NCBI GenBank assembly: GCA_022360095.1
Contig: JAKSDK010000801.1
Location: 1 to 64,000, forward strand
Direction of reading: 5' to 3'
DNA from: Phycisphaerales bacterium
GTDB taxonomy: Bacteria; Planctomycetota; Phycisphaerae; UBA1845; UTPLA1
DNA: 64,000 bases
The position numbers and the translations under genes were made by a program. This document shows, piece by piece, positions 19,428 to 29,299 of this stretch; position 1 is the first letter of the stretch, and each line of letters begins with the position of its first letter. The notes under the pieces are model-generated. The model had not been told where the DNA came from. It searched no databases and saw only the letters and a list, made by a program, of their open reading frames with translations.

Positions 19428-20432
19428 ATGAAAGCCAAAATCGCCATTCTCGGCGCCACGGGCGCCGTCGGACTAGAGTTCCTGGACATTCTGGCCCAGC
19501 GAGGCGTCCAGCCGGATGACCTGAAGCTGCTCGCGTCGGCCCGGTCGGCCGGGAAGAAACAGATCTATCGCGGTTCCGAGCTGGAGGTTCAGGAAGTCCG
19601 CCGCGAGAGTTTCGAAGGCATTGATATCGCGCTCTTCAGCGCAGGGGCGTCGATCAGTCGTGACTGGGCACCGGTCGCGACCGAAACCGGAGCTCGCGTC
19701 GTGGATAACAGCTCGGCATTTCGAATGCACCCCGACGTGCCTTTGGTGATTCCGGAGATCAATGCGGACAAGATCGGAAACGCCCCGATCATCGCGAATC
19801 CGAATTGCTCGACCATCATCATGAACATGGCGGTATGGCCGTTGCACCAGCGCAATCCCGTGCGCCGAATCGTCGTCAGCACCTATCAGGCCGTCAGCGG
19901 CGCCGGGCAACAGGCGATGCTCGAACTGGAGCAGCAGACGCGTGACGTGCTCAACGGCAAGGCCGCCAATCCGGAAGTCTTCCCCGTGCAGTCCGCGTTC
20001 AATTTGTTCAGCCACAACACGCCGATCGACGAGCAAGGTTACAACACTGAAGAAGTGAAGATGGTCAACGAAACGCGAAAGATCTTTGATGCCCCCGATC
20101 TGGCCATCTCGGCAACGTGCATCCGGGTGCCTGTGCTTCGTGCACACAGCGAATCGATCAACCTGACGTTCACCGAACCGATGACGGCTGAAATGGTTCG
20201 CGAGACCTTGTCGGATGCCCCCGGTGTGTCGCTCATCGACGACCGAGAAAACAACCATTTCCCGATGCCGATCGAGGCCAGCGGTCGTGACGATTGTTTT
20301 GTGGGACGTATTCGAAAAGACATTAGTCAACCAAACGGGCACGGGATCGAACTCTTCGTCTGCGGCGATCAGCTCCGTAAAGGCGCGGCCCTGAACGCGG
20401 TGCAGATTGCCGAAAAGCTGAGCATGGATTAG
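19428..20432 (+). CDS. asd: Aspartate-semialdehyde dehydrogenase
   Basis: This enzyme makes L-aspartate 4-semialdehyde from aspartyl phosphate with NADPH, the branch point to lysine/diaminopimelate, threonine and methionine. The 334-residue protein has the N-terminal nucleotide loop LGATGAVG, the active-site cysteine in NPNCST, and the SGAGQQAM and RVPVLRAHSE segments with the catalytic histidine. Length is normal for the family. The start ATG follows GGAAAGGG. The gene following ten bases downstream is unrelated. Confidence 0.96.
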   Translation: MKAKIAILGATGAVGLEFLDILAQRGVQPDDLKLLASARSAGKKQIYRGSELEVQEVRRESFEGIDIALFSAGASISRDWAPVATETGARVVDNSSAFRMHPDVPLVIPEINADKIGNAPIIANPNCSTIIMNMAVWPLHQRNPVRRIVVSTYQAVSGAGQQAMLELEQQTRDVLNGKAANPEVFPVQSAFNLFSHNTPIDEQGYNTEEVKMVNETRKIFDAPDLAISATCIRVPVLRAHSESINLTFTEPMTAEMVRETLSDAPGVSLIDDRENNHFPMPIEASGRDDCFVGRIRKDISQPNGHGIELFVCGDQLRKGAALNAVQIAEKLSMD

Positions 20433-20441
20433 AATTAAAAT

Positions 20442-21011
20442 ATGGTCCTATCAAGTAATCCGCTAATGAGCCGCTTAGCTGGCGATCTCTCAAAGTTCGA
20501 GGCACGTTGGAACTTCGGCATTCAAGTTTCACTTGAAGAACAGAGCCCGGGCCAACAGGTTCTGAACGACTACGTTTCGAATTTTTTGAAGCTGTTGGAT
20601 GAAGTGCAACCCGAGATTGCGCGATTTGAGCACTTCTACGAAAAGACCAAAGCAGAACCGAATCTTCAAGAACTTGACAAAGCCTCAGATGACCTGTTGC
20701 TGGACAGACTCTATCAATTTGGACTCATCGCGGAAACTCTCTTGGACCGAATCGAGATTTTTGACCGCCGGATTCCGGAGCTTGAAGGCTGGCATAATCG
20801 TGGCATGGCCTGGAGCAAAGAGGCAGAGGAACTACTCATGGCATTTCGTCGTCTGCACACGATCTATAAGTGGAATGAGACTACGCTGCGACGGTGGGCA
20901 GACCAACGATGCGATGAATATGAAAGAAGACACCCCGACCGGGAAAGATTGCCCTTTGAGCCGCTCGACCTCGACGCCACCAACTGTGCCCGGTTGCCTC
21001 CGGTACTGTGA
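20442..21011 (+). CDS. Hypothetical acidic helical protein
   Basis: The 189-residue soluble protein is rich in Glu, Leu and Arg and predicted mostly helical, with no signal peptide or known motif. It begins nine bases after asd, so it may be read with it, but no ribosome site is clear. Codon use is ordinary for the first 165 codons. The last part is richer in Pro and Asp. Function unknown. Confidence 0.5.
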   Translation: MVLSSNPLMSRLAGDLSKFEARWNFGIQVSLEEQSPGQQVLNDYVSNFLKLLDEVQPEIARFEHFYEKTKAEPNLQELDKASDDLLLDRLYQFGLIAETLLDRIEIFDRRIPELEGWHNRGMAWSKEAEELLMAFRRLHTIYKWNETTLRRWADQRCDEYERRHPDRERLPFEPLDLDATNCARLPPVL

Positions 21012-21155
21012 TTTTTTTCTGAATGATGAAAGTCCTCCTCGACACGGTGGTGGTGTTCGGCCTTGTTTATTCCCGTGACGAGTATCATCGCAAAGTAGAG
21101 CTCCTTTGTTGAAGGAATTGCCTGAGATCAAACTCGTTCGGCGGCATTATCAAGA

Positions 21156-21728
21156 ATGAAGGGAATGAACCGCGATCAAGCCTGGCAACTGCTCTGCGAA
21201 TACGTTCAGTCAGATGCTCTGCGCAAGCACATGCTCGCGGTGGAGGCGGCGATGCGGCATTATGCCGGATTGATGGGCGGTGATGTCGAACAATGGGGTG
21301 CAACAGGTCTTTTGCACGATTTCGATTACGAGCGATGGCCGGACCCGCCCGAGCATACACGCGAGGGCGCGAAGATTCTTCGCGAGCATGGTGTGGACGA
21401 AGAAATCGTCGGGGCGATGCTGTCGCATGCCGAATGGAACCATGACGAGTATCCACTCGACCGGCCGATTCGAAAAGCCCTGTTTGCCGTTGACGAACTC
21501 TGCGGATTCATCCATGCCATCGCCCTCGTCCGACCCACGCGGCTGGAAGGCATGGGACCGAAATCGGTCAAGAAAAAAATGAAGACGCCCGCTTTTGCCG
21601 CCTCTGTCAAACGCGAAGACATTACTCAAGGGGCCGAACTCCTGGGCCTCAGCCTGGAAGATCACATCACGAACTGCATCACGGCGATGCACGGCATCCG
21701 CGCAGAACTCGGCCTTCTGCCGGAATAA
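21156..21728 (+). CDS. HD-domain hydrolase
   Basis: The 190-residue protein has an HD-type metal site: H near residue 25 (LRKHML), the HD pair in GLLHDFDYE (about 52-57), H at LSHAEWNH (about 90-94) and a later Asp in AVDELCGF. It is of the small YfbR/uncharacterised hydrolase type (HDIG-related), acting on phosphate esters of unknown identity. It begins at ATG 21156, with an in-frame ATG four codons later. It stands alone in the stretch between asd and the sialidase-like gene. Confidence 0.8.
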   Translation: MKGMNRDQAWQLLCEYVQSDALRKHMLAVEAAMRHYAGLMGGDVEQWGATGLLHDFDYERWPDPPEHTREGAKILREHGVDEEIVGAMLSHAEWNHDEYPLDRPIRKALFAVDELCGFIHAIALVRPTRLEGMGPKSVKKKMKTPAFAASVKREDITQGAELLGLSLEDHITNCITAMHGIRAELGLLPE

Positions 21729-21803
21729 TTTCGAGAACAGCCTGATTGTTGCTATGATTCAAACCTGGAGGCGAGCTCTTAGGTGACGCCCGGAGGTGAA
21801 GCA

Positions 21804-23471
21804 ATGGGAGCGGTCAAGTTCAAGACGCTTACGATTCTGGCCCGGATGAGCCTGCTTTTCGTCTCAACCGTCGCGCTCGCTGAAAGGCGCGAAGTCCCGG
21901 ACGATCCACCCGGTCATCGCCCGGCAACACCGCCTGTTGGCGCCTTGCCACGATCCGGTCCGGTCGTTTTCGGCGCCTTCACGAGTGTTCAGGTCAATAC
22001 CGATGGACTCGGCAACAACATTCTCGGCGATGCCGCCAATGAACCGTCCATCGCGGTCGACCCGACCGACCTGAACAAGATGGCCATCGGTTGGCGGCAA
22101 TTCGATACCGTCACGTCCAACTTCCGCCAGGCCGGCATTGCATACAGCGACGACGGCGGGCAGACATGGACGTTTCCCGGCCCCCTGGACCCAGGCCAGT
22201 TTCGAAGCGATCCCGTGCTGGGCTCCGATGCCGACGGAAACTTTTATTATTCGAGTCTGAGTTCCATAACGTCGGTCGAGGTGTTCAAATCGAGCGACGG
22301 CGGCGTCAACTGGACCTTACCCGTGAACGCGTTCGGCGGTGACAAACAATGGATCGCCGTCGACAAAACCTCGGGCCCGAACAGCGGCAACGTCTATCAA
22401 ATCTGGAACGTCCAGTTTACGTGTTGCGGAATGAACGACTTCACGCAGTCGACCGATGGCGGCACATCATTTGAGGGGCCATTTGCCGTCCCTCAGCCCA
22501 GTATGAAATGGGGAACCATGGACGTCGGTCCTGACGGCACACTGTATCTCGCAGGATCAACCCTCTTTGCCGGCGGGCATTTGTTTACGAAAACCAGCGA
22601 CGTCCAGGGCATCGTTCCCACATTCGATCCCGTCCAGCCCGTCTCCCTGGGAGGCACGACGGCGGTCAGTTCCGGACCGAATCCGGCCGGTCTCCTCGGT
22701 CAGGTCTGGATCGCGACCGATCACTCTGCGGGACCGGCGCATGGCAATGTGTACATCCTCGCTTCCGTTGATCCACCGGGATCAGACCCGCTCGATGTCA
22801 TGTTCATTCGAAGCATCGACGGAGGTGACACCTGGAGCACGCCCGTGCGCGTCAACGACGACCCTCTCGGAACCAATGCCTGGCAGTGGTTTGGGACGCT
22901 GGCCGTCGCCCCGAACGGGCGTATCGATGCCGTATGGAACGACACGCGAGCCGATTCCATGGTGGTGTTCTCGGAGCTTTATTATTCCTACTCGGTCGAT
23001 GCGGGCTCAACGTGGTCGGACAACATTCCACTCAGTCCGCCTTACAATCACTCGTTGGGCTATCCGATGCAAAACAAGCTCGGCGACTACTACCACATGG
23101 TCTCCGACGACGAAGGCGCGAACCTGGCCTATGCGGCGACGTTCAACGGAGAACAGGACGTATACTTCGTGCGCATCGCGCCCGATTGCAACAACAACGG
23201 CGTCCACGACGGATCGGATATCCTGGCAGGCCTTAGCTTGGACTGCAACGGCAATGCCGTTCCCGACGGGTGTGAGTTCCCAGGTTGCCCCGGCATCCTG
23301 CCTGCTGACATGAACTGTGACGGCGCAACGAACGGCCTCGACATTGAGCCTTTTACCGAACTACTAACGACGATGGGTTATTCCTGTCAGGCGGACATGA
23401 ACCAGGACGGAACCGTTGACGTCGCCAACGATCTGGCGCCATTCGTCAACACGCTGCTCGGCCTCCCTTGA
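21804..23471 (+). CDS. Secreted sialidase-like beta-propeller with dockerin-type calcium loops
   Basis: The 555-residue protein has a signal peptide (to about VALAE) and several BNR/Asp-box repeats (SDDGGQTW, SSDGGVNW, SIDGGDTW, SVDAGSTW) that build a six-bladed propeller. C-terminal dockerin-like loops follow: MNCDGATNGLDI and MNQDGTVDVANDL. The catalytic residues of true sialidases cannot be confirmed. The dockerin-type tail is typical of secreted planctomycete proteins. ATG 21804 is chosen over GTG 21783 because of the ribosome site GGAGGTG six bases upstream. Confidence 0.75.
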   Translation: MGAVKFKTLTILARMSLLFVSTVALAERREVPDDPPGHRPATPPVGALPRSGPVVFGAFTSVQVNTDGLGNNILGDAANEPSIAVDPTDLNKMAIGWRQFDTVTSNFRQAGIAYSDDGGQTWTFPGPLDPGQFRSDPVLGSDADGNFYYSSLSSITSVEVFKSSDGGVNWTLPVNAFGGDKQWIAVDKTSGPNSGNVYQIWNVQFTCCGMNDFTQSTDGGTSFEGPFAVPQPSMKWGTMDVGPDGTLYLAGSTLFAGGHLFTKTSDVQGIVPTFDPVQPVSLGGTTAVSSGPNPAGLLGQVWIATDHSAGPAHGNVYILASVDPPGSDPLDVMFIRSIDGGDTWSTPVRVNDDPLGTNAWQWFGTLAVAPNGRIDAVWNDTRADSMVVFSELYYSYSVDAGSTWSDNIPLSPPYNHSLGYPMQNKLGDYYHMVSDDEGANLAYAATFNGEQDVYFVRIAPDCNNNGVHDGSDILAGLSLDCNGNAVPDGCEFPGCPGILPADMNCDGATNGLDIEPFTELLTTMGYSCQADMNQDGTVDVANDLAPFVNTLLGLP

Positions 23472-23475
23472 TGCG

Positions 23476-24573
23476 TCACGTAGACCGGGTCATCAGTTCC
23501 ACAAACGAATTGAACAAGTATTTTGAGTCATGCGGCCCCGGCGCGGCCTCGGGATGGTATTGAACGGCGAACAGACGTTTGCCGGGACACACAAATCCTT
23601 CCAGACTGTCGTCGTATAGATTCATATGGGTCGCTCGCCCCCCCACACGCTCGAGGCTGTCCTTATCCACGGCGAATCCGTGATTCTGACTCGTGATCTC
23701 GACGCGACCCGTATCCAGATTCAAAACCGGGTGGTTTGCCCCGTGATGTCCGAACTTCAACTTGTAGGTCTCTGCGCCAAGCGCCAGCGCAAGCATTTGA
23801 TGACCAAGACAAATGCCGAAGATCGGGACCTCGCCGATCAGGTCCCGCAGCATGGCAACCGTTTCCGTCACCGCAGCCGGGTCACCCGGTCCGTTGCCGA
23901 CGAGCACACCATCCGGACGCCGGTCCAGGATTGTCTTCGCCGACGTGTCTCCCGGAACGACGCGAACCGAACAGCCGGCCGACGCCAATTGGCTCAGGAT
24001 GTTCCGCTTGATTCCACAATCAATGGCGATGACGGTCAGCCCGTCTTGATCACCGTCTGAAGACCATGTCGTTTCTCGCTCCGGCGATACCTGCTTTGCC
24101 AGGTTTTGACCGGTCATTCGCGAAATCGCATTCGCCCTTTCCACGAGTTCCTTTGGTTCGCTGACTTCCGTTGAGATAACGCCCCGCAGGGCCCCGTGCT
24201 CGCGTAAACGCTTCGTTAGCGCGCGCGTATCGATGCCGACCAGCCCGATGATGCCGGCCGCCTTCAAGTATGTTGCCAGATCATCGGTCGCCCTCTGGTT
24301 GCTGTAGACACGGGACAGTTCACGAACGACAAAACCCGAAAGGTGCTGCCCCTGGGACTCGATATCCTCTCGATTGACGCCGTAGTTTCCTATGAGCGGC
24401 GCCGTCATCGTCACGATCTGTCCACAATAGGACGGGTCCGTGAGAATTTCCTGATACCCGGCCATCGCCGTGTTGAAGACGACTTCTCCCGATGCCGTCC
24501 CCGTGGCGCCAAAGCCGCGGCCGACAAAGACGGTCCCGTCTTCCAGTCCCAGCGCGCAACGTGTCATGATCAT
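23476..24573 (-). CDS. carA: Carbamoyl phosphate synthase small subunit (glutaminase)
   Basis: CarA splits glutamine and channels ammonia to CarB for arginine and pyrimidine synthesis. The 365-residue protein has the N-terminal domain ([15 protein letters not shown]) and a class I glutaminase domain. Nucleophile Cys is in GICLGHQ; His and Glu are in [11 protein letters not shown]. The start ATG overlaps the carB stop (ATGA), so carA is the second gene of the pair, the reverse of the usual carA-carB order. The frame is open further upstream inside carB, but those residues are not CarA-like. Confidence 0.95.
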   Translation of the reverse strand: MIMTRCALGLEDGTVFVGRGFGATGTASGEVVFNTAMAGYQEILTDPSYCGQIVTMTAPLIGNYGVNREDIESQGQHLSGFVVRELSRVYSNQRATDDLATYLKAAGIIGLVGIDTRALTKRLREHGALRGVISTEVSEPKELVERANAISRMTGQNLAKQVSPERETTWSSDGDQDGLTVIAIDCGIKRNILSQLASAGCSVRVVPGDTSAKTILDRRPDGVLVGNGPGDPAAVTETVAMLRDLIGEVPIFGICLGHQMLALALGAETYKLKFGHHGANHPVLNLDTGRVEITSQNHGFAVDKDSLERVGGRATHMNLYDDSLEGFVCPGKRLFAVQYHPEAAPGPHDSKYLFNSFVELMTRST

Positions 24574-27500
24574 CGCATCCCTACCGCGTAATCTTGCAAC
24601 GCCTTGACGCCCAGCACTTTGCTGCGGCTTTGTTTCTTCATAGCGCGAATCGCCTGCACGGCCGCTTCCGCCCCGGCCAACGTCGTGATCAACGGCACGC
24701 CACGGGCCGCCGCGGCGGCTCGCCAACGACCCTCTTCCCACGCGGCCCCGTAGTGAACCGGCGTATTGATAAGCAGATCCATGACACCACAATTGATCAA
24801 GTCGAGCAGGAATCCTTCCGGTGCTCCGGCCTGTTTGGACACAATGACCGAATCAATCCCGGCATTCTTCAAGACCCGATGCGTTCCGATCGTCGAGAAT
24901 AATTTGAAACCCAGCTCGCGCAGTTCGCTCGCGATGGGAATCACCCGTGGCTTGTCCGGGTCGTTCACACTGACCAGGGCATTCCCGAACAGCGGCAGAG
25001 ACAACCCCGTCGCGATCATCGCCTTTGCATAGGCCAGTCCGAACGAATCATCGATGCCCATGACTTCGCCGGTACTCCGCATCTCCGGCCCCAGCACGGC
25101 ATCGACACCGGCAAACTTGCTGAAAGGAAAAACCGGCGCTTTGATGGCGATCATGATCGGTCTCGGCGACCGTCCGATCCCGCGTTCCCATAGAACATCC
25201 CGCAAGGATCGACCGAGCATGACGGCGGTCGCCACCTTGGCCCACGGCACGCCGGTCGTCTTGCTGACAAACGGCACCGTCCGCGAAGCCCTGGGATTCA
25301 CTTCCAGCACGTAAACAAGATCGCCTGCCACGGCGAACTGGACATTCATCAATCCGCAAACGCCGAGCCGAAGGGCCAGCATTTTGGTTTGGCGCTCGAT
25401 TTCCTTCAACATCGAAGCGGACAAGGAATGAGGCGGCAGGGCACAAGCGCTGTCACCACTGTGAATCCCCGCTTCCTCGATGTGCTCCATGACGCCGCAA
25501 ATCACGCATTCACCTTTCGGATCGTCCGGGTGGCGATAATCCGCGACCGCGTCCACGTCGATCTCCGTCGCGTCGAGGATGAACTTGTCCACGAGCAAAC
25601 GTTGTCCGCGCACGGCCGCCTCCGCTCGATCCGTGGCCTCCAGCGCTTTTCTTACATATTGGTCGAGATCGTCTTCGTTGTTGCACATCTGCATGGCCCG
25701 CCCGCCAAGAACATAGCTCGGGCGGATCAGGACAGGGTAGCCCAACTCAGAAGCGATGCGCCTCGCCTCACGAATGTCACTCGCCATGCCGTTCGGCGGC
25801 TGAAGCAAGTCAAGGGACTTCAGGATTTTCTGGAACTCATCGCGATCCTCGGCCAGATCGATCGATGCCGGCGGCGTGCCGATGATCGGTGCACCTGCTC
25901 GCCGCAAACCTTCCGCGAGATTGAGAGGTGTCTGCCCGCCGAACTGAACGATAAGGCCGTGAATCTGCCCGCGTGAAGCGATGGAGCGAACAATCCGCAT
26001 CACGTCTTCGTGCGTGAGCGGCTCAAAAAACAAGACGTCGGACGTATCGTAATCCGTACTGACCGTCTCCGGATTGGAGTTGACCATGACGGTGCGAAAA
26101 CCCATCCGCCGCGCCTCGTCCGCAGCGTGGACGCAGCAGTAATCGAACTCGATACCCTGGCCGATCCGGTTCGGTCCGCCCCCCAACACGATGACATGAG
26201 GGTCCGTCGACACTCTTAGTTCGTCGTCGACCCTTTCGATCTGCCGTCCATGGTCGATGTGAATCGAAGGCTCCTCAAAGGTCGAATAATAATAGGGTGT
26301 CGCCGCCTCAAACTCCGCCGCGCAGGTGTCAACAAGTTTGTAGCAACGACCGTTCTCATTCTTTTCAAAAACCTCAGATTGGTTTTCGCGAATGGTCAAC
26401 GCACGGTGCAATTGGAGATCGCTGTAGCCCAGCCTCCTGGCCTGCTGCAATAAGGACGCGCCGATGCCAACTCCGCCATACTCGGCCGCGGAACGAATTT
26501 GATCCTCGTTGGCAATCAACGTGCTCTCGAACTCGATGAGTTCGGCCATCTGGTCGAGAAACCAACGATCGATGCCCGTCAGCTCATGGACTTCGTCGAT
26601 CGTCCAGCCGCGTTTGAAGGCATAGCGAATGTAGTACGGACGGCCCTGACAAGGATTCTTCAGCTTGTCGTGTAGAACCTTGTCCTCGACCGGCCAGTGC
26701 GTGGCCGACGACTCATCCACATCCGGCGGCGCCTCTCCGGCACGGCTGGCCAGGACAACCCGATCAGCGCTCCCTCCCTCCAGGCCGACAGTAGAAGCCG
26801 GTTCCGCGCCAACCGCCACTTCCTCCATGCTCCGCCGGTGCGCGGCCAGCCAACGATCGTTCTTATCCAACCCGTATCCGGCCCGTTGGATCTCCATGCT
26901 GCGAATACACTTTTGAAACGCCTCTTTGAACGTACGACCGATGGCCATCCCTTCGCCGACACTCTTCATCTGTGGACTCAACGTCTCATCCGCCTCGGGA
27001 AACTTCTCAAACGTCCAGCGAGGCATCTTCACGACGCAGTAGTCGATCACCGGCTCAAAACTCGCCGGCGTCGTCCTCGTGATGTCATTGGGCAACTCGT
27101 CCAACGTGTAGCCGACCGCCAGCTTGGCTGCAATCTTCGCAATGGGATAACCGGTCGCCTTGCTCGCCAAGGCGCTGGAACGCGACACCCGTGGATTCAT
27201 CTCGATGACCGTCTGTCGGCCGGTCTTCGGATTCACCGCGAACTGGACGTTGCTCCCCCCCGTGTCGACGCCGATCTCGCGCATGATGGCCTTGGCGGCA
27301 TTGCGCATCTGCTGATACTCACGGTCCGTTAGCGTCTGAGCCGGTGCGACGGTGATCGAATCGCCGGTGTGCACGCCCATTGGATCGAGGTTCTCAATCG
27401 AACACACGACAAGGACGTTGTCGTTCCGGTCGCGAATCACCTCCAGCTCAAACTCCTTCCAGCCGTAGAGGCTCTCCTCGATCAGCACTTCATAAATGCG

Positions 27501-28112
27501 CGACTGCTTTAGACCTCGCGAAACGACCCGCTCGAAATCTTCCAGGGTTTCACAAAAGCCTCCGCCTTCGCCTCCCAGTGTGTAAGCGGAGCGAACGCAA
27601 CATGGGAGGCCGACTTTTTCGAACACTTCGCGAGCCTCATCCAAAGAATGAGCGGCCCCGCTGACCGGCACGTCCAACCCAATCTTGATCATCGCCTCTT
27701 TGAAGAGACTTCGGTCCTCGGCCTTGGCGATGACCTCCGGCTTTGCTCCGATGAGTTCGACATCATAAGAATCAAGGATGCCCTGTTCGTGTGCCTCCAT
27801 GGCGCAGTTCAAACCGGTCTGCCCGCCCAGGGTCGGCAGCACCGCATCGACCGGCTCACCCCGGCGTTTCTCCAGGTCCAGCACCTTCTGAATAAACTCC
27901 GGCGTGATCGGCTCGATGTACGTCCGGTCGGCAAACTCCGGATCCGTCATAATGGTCGCCGGGTTCGAATTGAGCAGAACCACCCGATATCCTTCGGCCC
28001 GTAGCGCCTTGCATGCCTGGGTCCCGCTGTAATCGAACTCGCACCCCTGCCCGATCACAATCGGCCCCGACCCGATTAGCATGATGGTCCGTATGTCTTC
28101 CCGTTTCGGCAT
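24570..28112 (-). CDS. carB: Carbamoyl phosphate synthase large subunit
   Basis: CarB makes carbamoyl phosphate from bicarbonate, ammonia and two ATP. The 1180-residue chain has two homologous ATP-grasp halves, seen as paired motifs [17 protein letters not shown] near the start and [16 protein letters not shown] mid-chain, and a C-terminal allosteric MGS-like domain. It is about 100 residues longer than the E. coli protein. The extra length sits between the halves (about residues 435-500), a Ser/Glu/Ala-rich linker. Start MPKREDIRT follows a GGGGGTG ribosome site. It is first in a two-gene operon with carA. Confidence 0.96.
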   Translation of the reverse strand: MPKREDIRTIMLIGSGPIVIGQGCEFDYSGTQACKALRAEGYRVVLLNSNPATIMTDPEFADRTYIEPITPEFIQKVLDLEKRRGEPVDAVLPTLGGQTGLNCAMEAHEQGILDSYDVELIGAKPEVIAKAEDRSLFKEAMIKIGLDVPVSGAAHSLDEAREVFEKVGLPCCVRSAYTLGGEGGGFCETLEDFERVVSRGLKQSRIYEVLIEESLYGWKEFELEVIRDRNDNVLVVCSIENLDPMGVHTGDSITVAPAQTLTDREYQQMRNAAKAIMREIGVDTGGSNVQFAVNPKTGRQTVIEMNPRVSRSSALASKATGYPIAKIAAKLAVGYTLDELPNDITRTTPASFEPVIDYCVVKMPRWTFEKFPEADETLSPQMKSVGEGMAIGRTFKEAFQKCIRSMEIQRAGYGLDKNDRWLAAHRRSMEEVAVGAEPASTVGLEGGSADRVVLASRAGEAPPDVDESSATHWPVEDKVLHDKLKNPCQGRPYYIRYAFKRGWTIDEVHELTGIDRWFLDQMAELIEFESTLIANEDQIRSAAEYGGVGIGASLLQQARRLGYSDLQLHRALTIRENQSEVFEKNENGRCYKLVDTCAAEFEAATPYYYSTFEEPSIHIDHGRQIERVDDELRVSTDPHVIVLGGGPNRIGQGIEFDYCCVHAADEARRMGFRTVMVNSNPETVSTDYDTSDVLFFEPLTHEDVMRIVRSIASRGQIHGLIVQFGGQTPLNLAEGLRRAGAPIIGTPPASIDLAEDRDEFQKILKSLDLLQPPNGMASDIREARRIASELGYPVLIRPSYVLGGRAMQMCNNEDDLDQYVRKALEATDRAEAAVRGQRLLVDKFILDATEIDVDAVADYRHPDDPKGECVICGVMEHIEEAGIHSGDSACALPPHSLSASMLKEIERQTKMLALRLGVCGLMNVQFAVAGDLVYVLEVNPRASRTVPFVSKTTGVPWAKVATAVMLGRSLRDVLWERGIGRSPRPIMIAIKAPVFPFSKFAGVDAVLGPEMRSTGEVMGIDDSFGLAYAKAMIATGLSLPLFGNALVSVNDPDKPRVIPIASELRELGFKLFSTIGTHRVLKNAGIDSVIVSKQAGAPEGFLLDLINCGVMDLLINTPVHYGAAWEEGRWRAAAAARGVPLITTLAGAEAAVQAIRAMKKQSRSKVLGVKALQDYAVGMR

Positions 28113-28278
28113 ACCCGTTTCGCACCCCCGCTCACGTATTTCTACGGTTGTCTTGCCCGTCCGAAGATCGAGCAAATAAGATTAGACTGTTATCCTACCC
28201 AGGCACACTCAGGACACAACGTCATTTGATGTGATTTGGATGCATAAAGACTTGCGAGGGATGCATATTTTGAGAATG

Positions 28279-28295
28279 CGGACACGCGAAGTCCG
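28279..28295. terminator. Possible terminator-type hairpin after the selenoprotein gene
   Basis: CGGAC at 28279-28283 pairs with GTCCG at 28291-28295 around a seven-base loop, just beyond the selenoprotein stop. No clear U-run follows on the minus strand, so this is weak. Confidence 0.25.
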
Positions 28296-28301
28296 GCCCG
28301 G

Positions 28302-29066
28302 TCAGGCGTCTTTCAACAATCGATCGACCTGCTCCACGACAACGGCCGGGTCGGGTCGGTCGTTGACGCGCTGCGCGACCCATTTCCAGGCGACCTTCCC
28401 ATCTCGGTCGATCAGAAAGTGAGCGGGCAGCGCGACGTCCTTGTCGTGATAAGGCTCGTGGAATAGCAAACCGTAATTTTGAATGGTCGCGGTGCTCTCA
28501 TCGCTGAGCAAATCAAACGCCAGTTCCAGGGCGTCGGCAGACCGCTTGCTGTCTTTCACCGAATCTGAAGAAATGGCAAAAATCGTCCCGCCCATGGCCG
28601 CAAGTTTCTCTTGAACGTCTCCGAGACCTCGGAGTTCTGCACGGCAGAGCATTCACCAGTGTCCGCGATAGAAGACCAGGAGCACCGGTCCCTTGCCGCG
28701 AAACGAGGAGAGCCGGACCTGCTGTCCGTCCTGATTTTGCAGCGTGAAATCGGGGGCCGATTCACCGCCGCTCCAAGTTTTCGACGGCCCGGGCAAATTC
28801 ATCAACAAGAAAAGCGACGCCAGCAGGCCGACACCCACGAGCCCGCTCAAGGCCGTGCCTGCGATCGTCCACGCGGAGCGCCTTCGAACAACCGCCCAAA
28901 TGCAAAGTAACAATCCGATGACGACGAGAACAATATTGGGAATTGCCTGAGATCGAATCCATGCGTTTTCGAGCAGAAGCGGATAGGAAATGCCGCCGGT
29001 CAACACCAAGACCGTGCCGAGCAATGCGATCCAAACCGACGATTTTGTTTGTTTTGAATCTGCCAT
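28302..29066 (-). CDS. Membrane-anchored peroxiredoxin/thioredoxin-fold selenoprotein (UGA read as Sec)
   Basis: A single reading frame is interrupted by one TGA at 28655-28653. Upstream are three membrane segments (about residues 10-90) and an AhpC/TSA start (APDFTLQNQDG...LVFYRGHW). Downstream it continues MLCRAEL, then GTIFAISSDS and FLIDRDGKV, the rest of the fold. Relatives have W-CPxC here, so the TGA replaces the first catalytic cysteine: U138-M-L-C141. A hairpin right after the TGA fits a bacterial SECIS. The full product is 254 residues, probably a periplasm-facing thiol oxidoreductase. A simple nonsense mutation is the alternative but less likely. Confidence 0.85.
28619..28634 (-). 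promoter_or_regulatory. Candidate bacterial SECIS hairpin
   Basis: In the mRNA sense, CTCCGAGGTCTCGGAG folds into a five-pair stem CUCCG/CGGAG with loop AGGUCU, 23 bases after the UGA. Established bSECIS features are a short stem, a small loop with G in its first two positions, and a loop 16-37 bases from the UGA. The E. coli fdhF element has the same AGGUCU loop. GAAC/GUUC flanks could lengthen the stem. Confidence 0.8.
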
Positions 29067-29098
29067 GCTTCTGCTCTAAGACACTCGCTAAGTCACAC

Positions 29099-29183
29099 TG
29101 GGCGAGGCGGGATTCGAACCCGCACGTCCGTTAAAGGACAGGGGATTTTAAGTCCCCGGCGTCTGCCATTCCGCCACTCGCCC
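29099..29183 (-). tRNA. tRNA-Leu (anticodon UAA)
   Basis: The sequence folds as a class II tRNA. The acceptor stem is GGGCGAG/CTCGCCC, and the anticodon loop CTTAAAA gives anticodon TAA between the GGGGA/TCCCC stem. A long variable arm (GTCC TTTAAC GGAC) and the T loop GGTTCGAATCCC follow. The discriminator is A and CCA is not encoded. The phage-like integrase gene begins about 115 bases beyond its 5' end. Confidence 0.96.
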
Positions 29184-29287
29184 AACACTTGTCAATAAAG
29201 GACTTATGAATATTTTCCGTCAGGCGCGGGACCAATAAGGGACCTTTAAAATCCCTCGCTCGGACTCAAGCCGTCCGCCTTTCACTG

Positions 29288-29293
29288 TATACT
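29288..29293 (+). promoter_or_regulatory. Candidate -10 box of the integrase gene
   Basis: TATACT ends six bases before the GTG start and no ribosome site is present between, so transcription would start at or next to the start codon, giving a leaderless mRNA. No good -35 box is seen. Confidence 0.35.
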
Positions 29294-29299
29294 ACCCGC

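Noticed and set aside
28302..28652. The segment after the TGA as a separate small gene
   Set aside because: Its ATG directly follows the TGA, it has no ribosome site of its own, and both sides together form one thioredoxin fold; the joined Sec reading is better.
29190..29299. Second partial tRNA or att copy between the tRNA and the integrase
   Set aside because: The segment GGGACCTTTAAAATCCC looks similar to the anticodon arm, but no further tRNA match continues from it.
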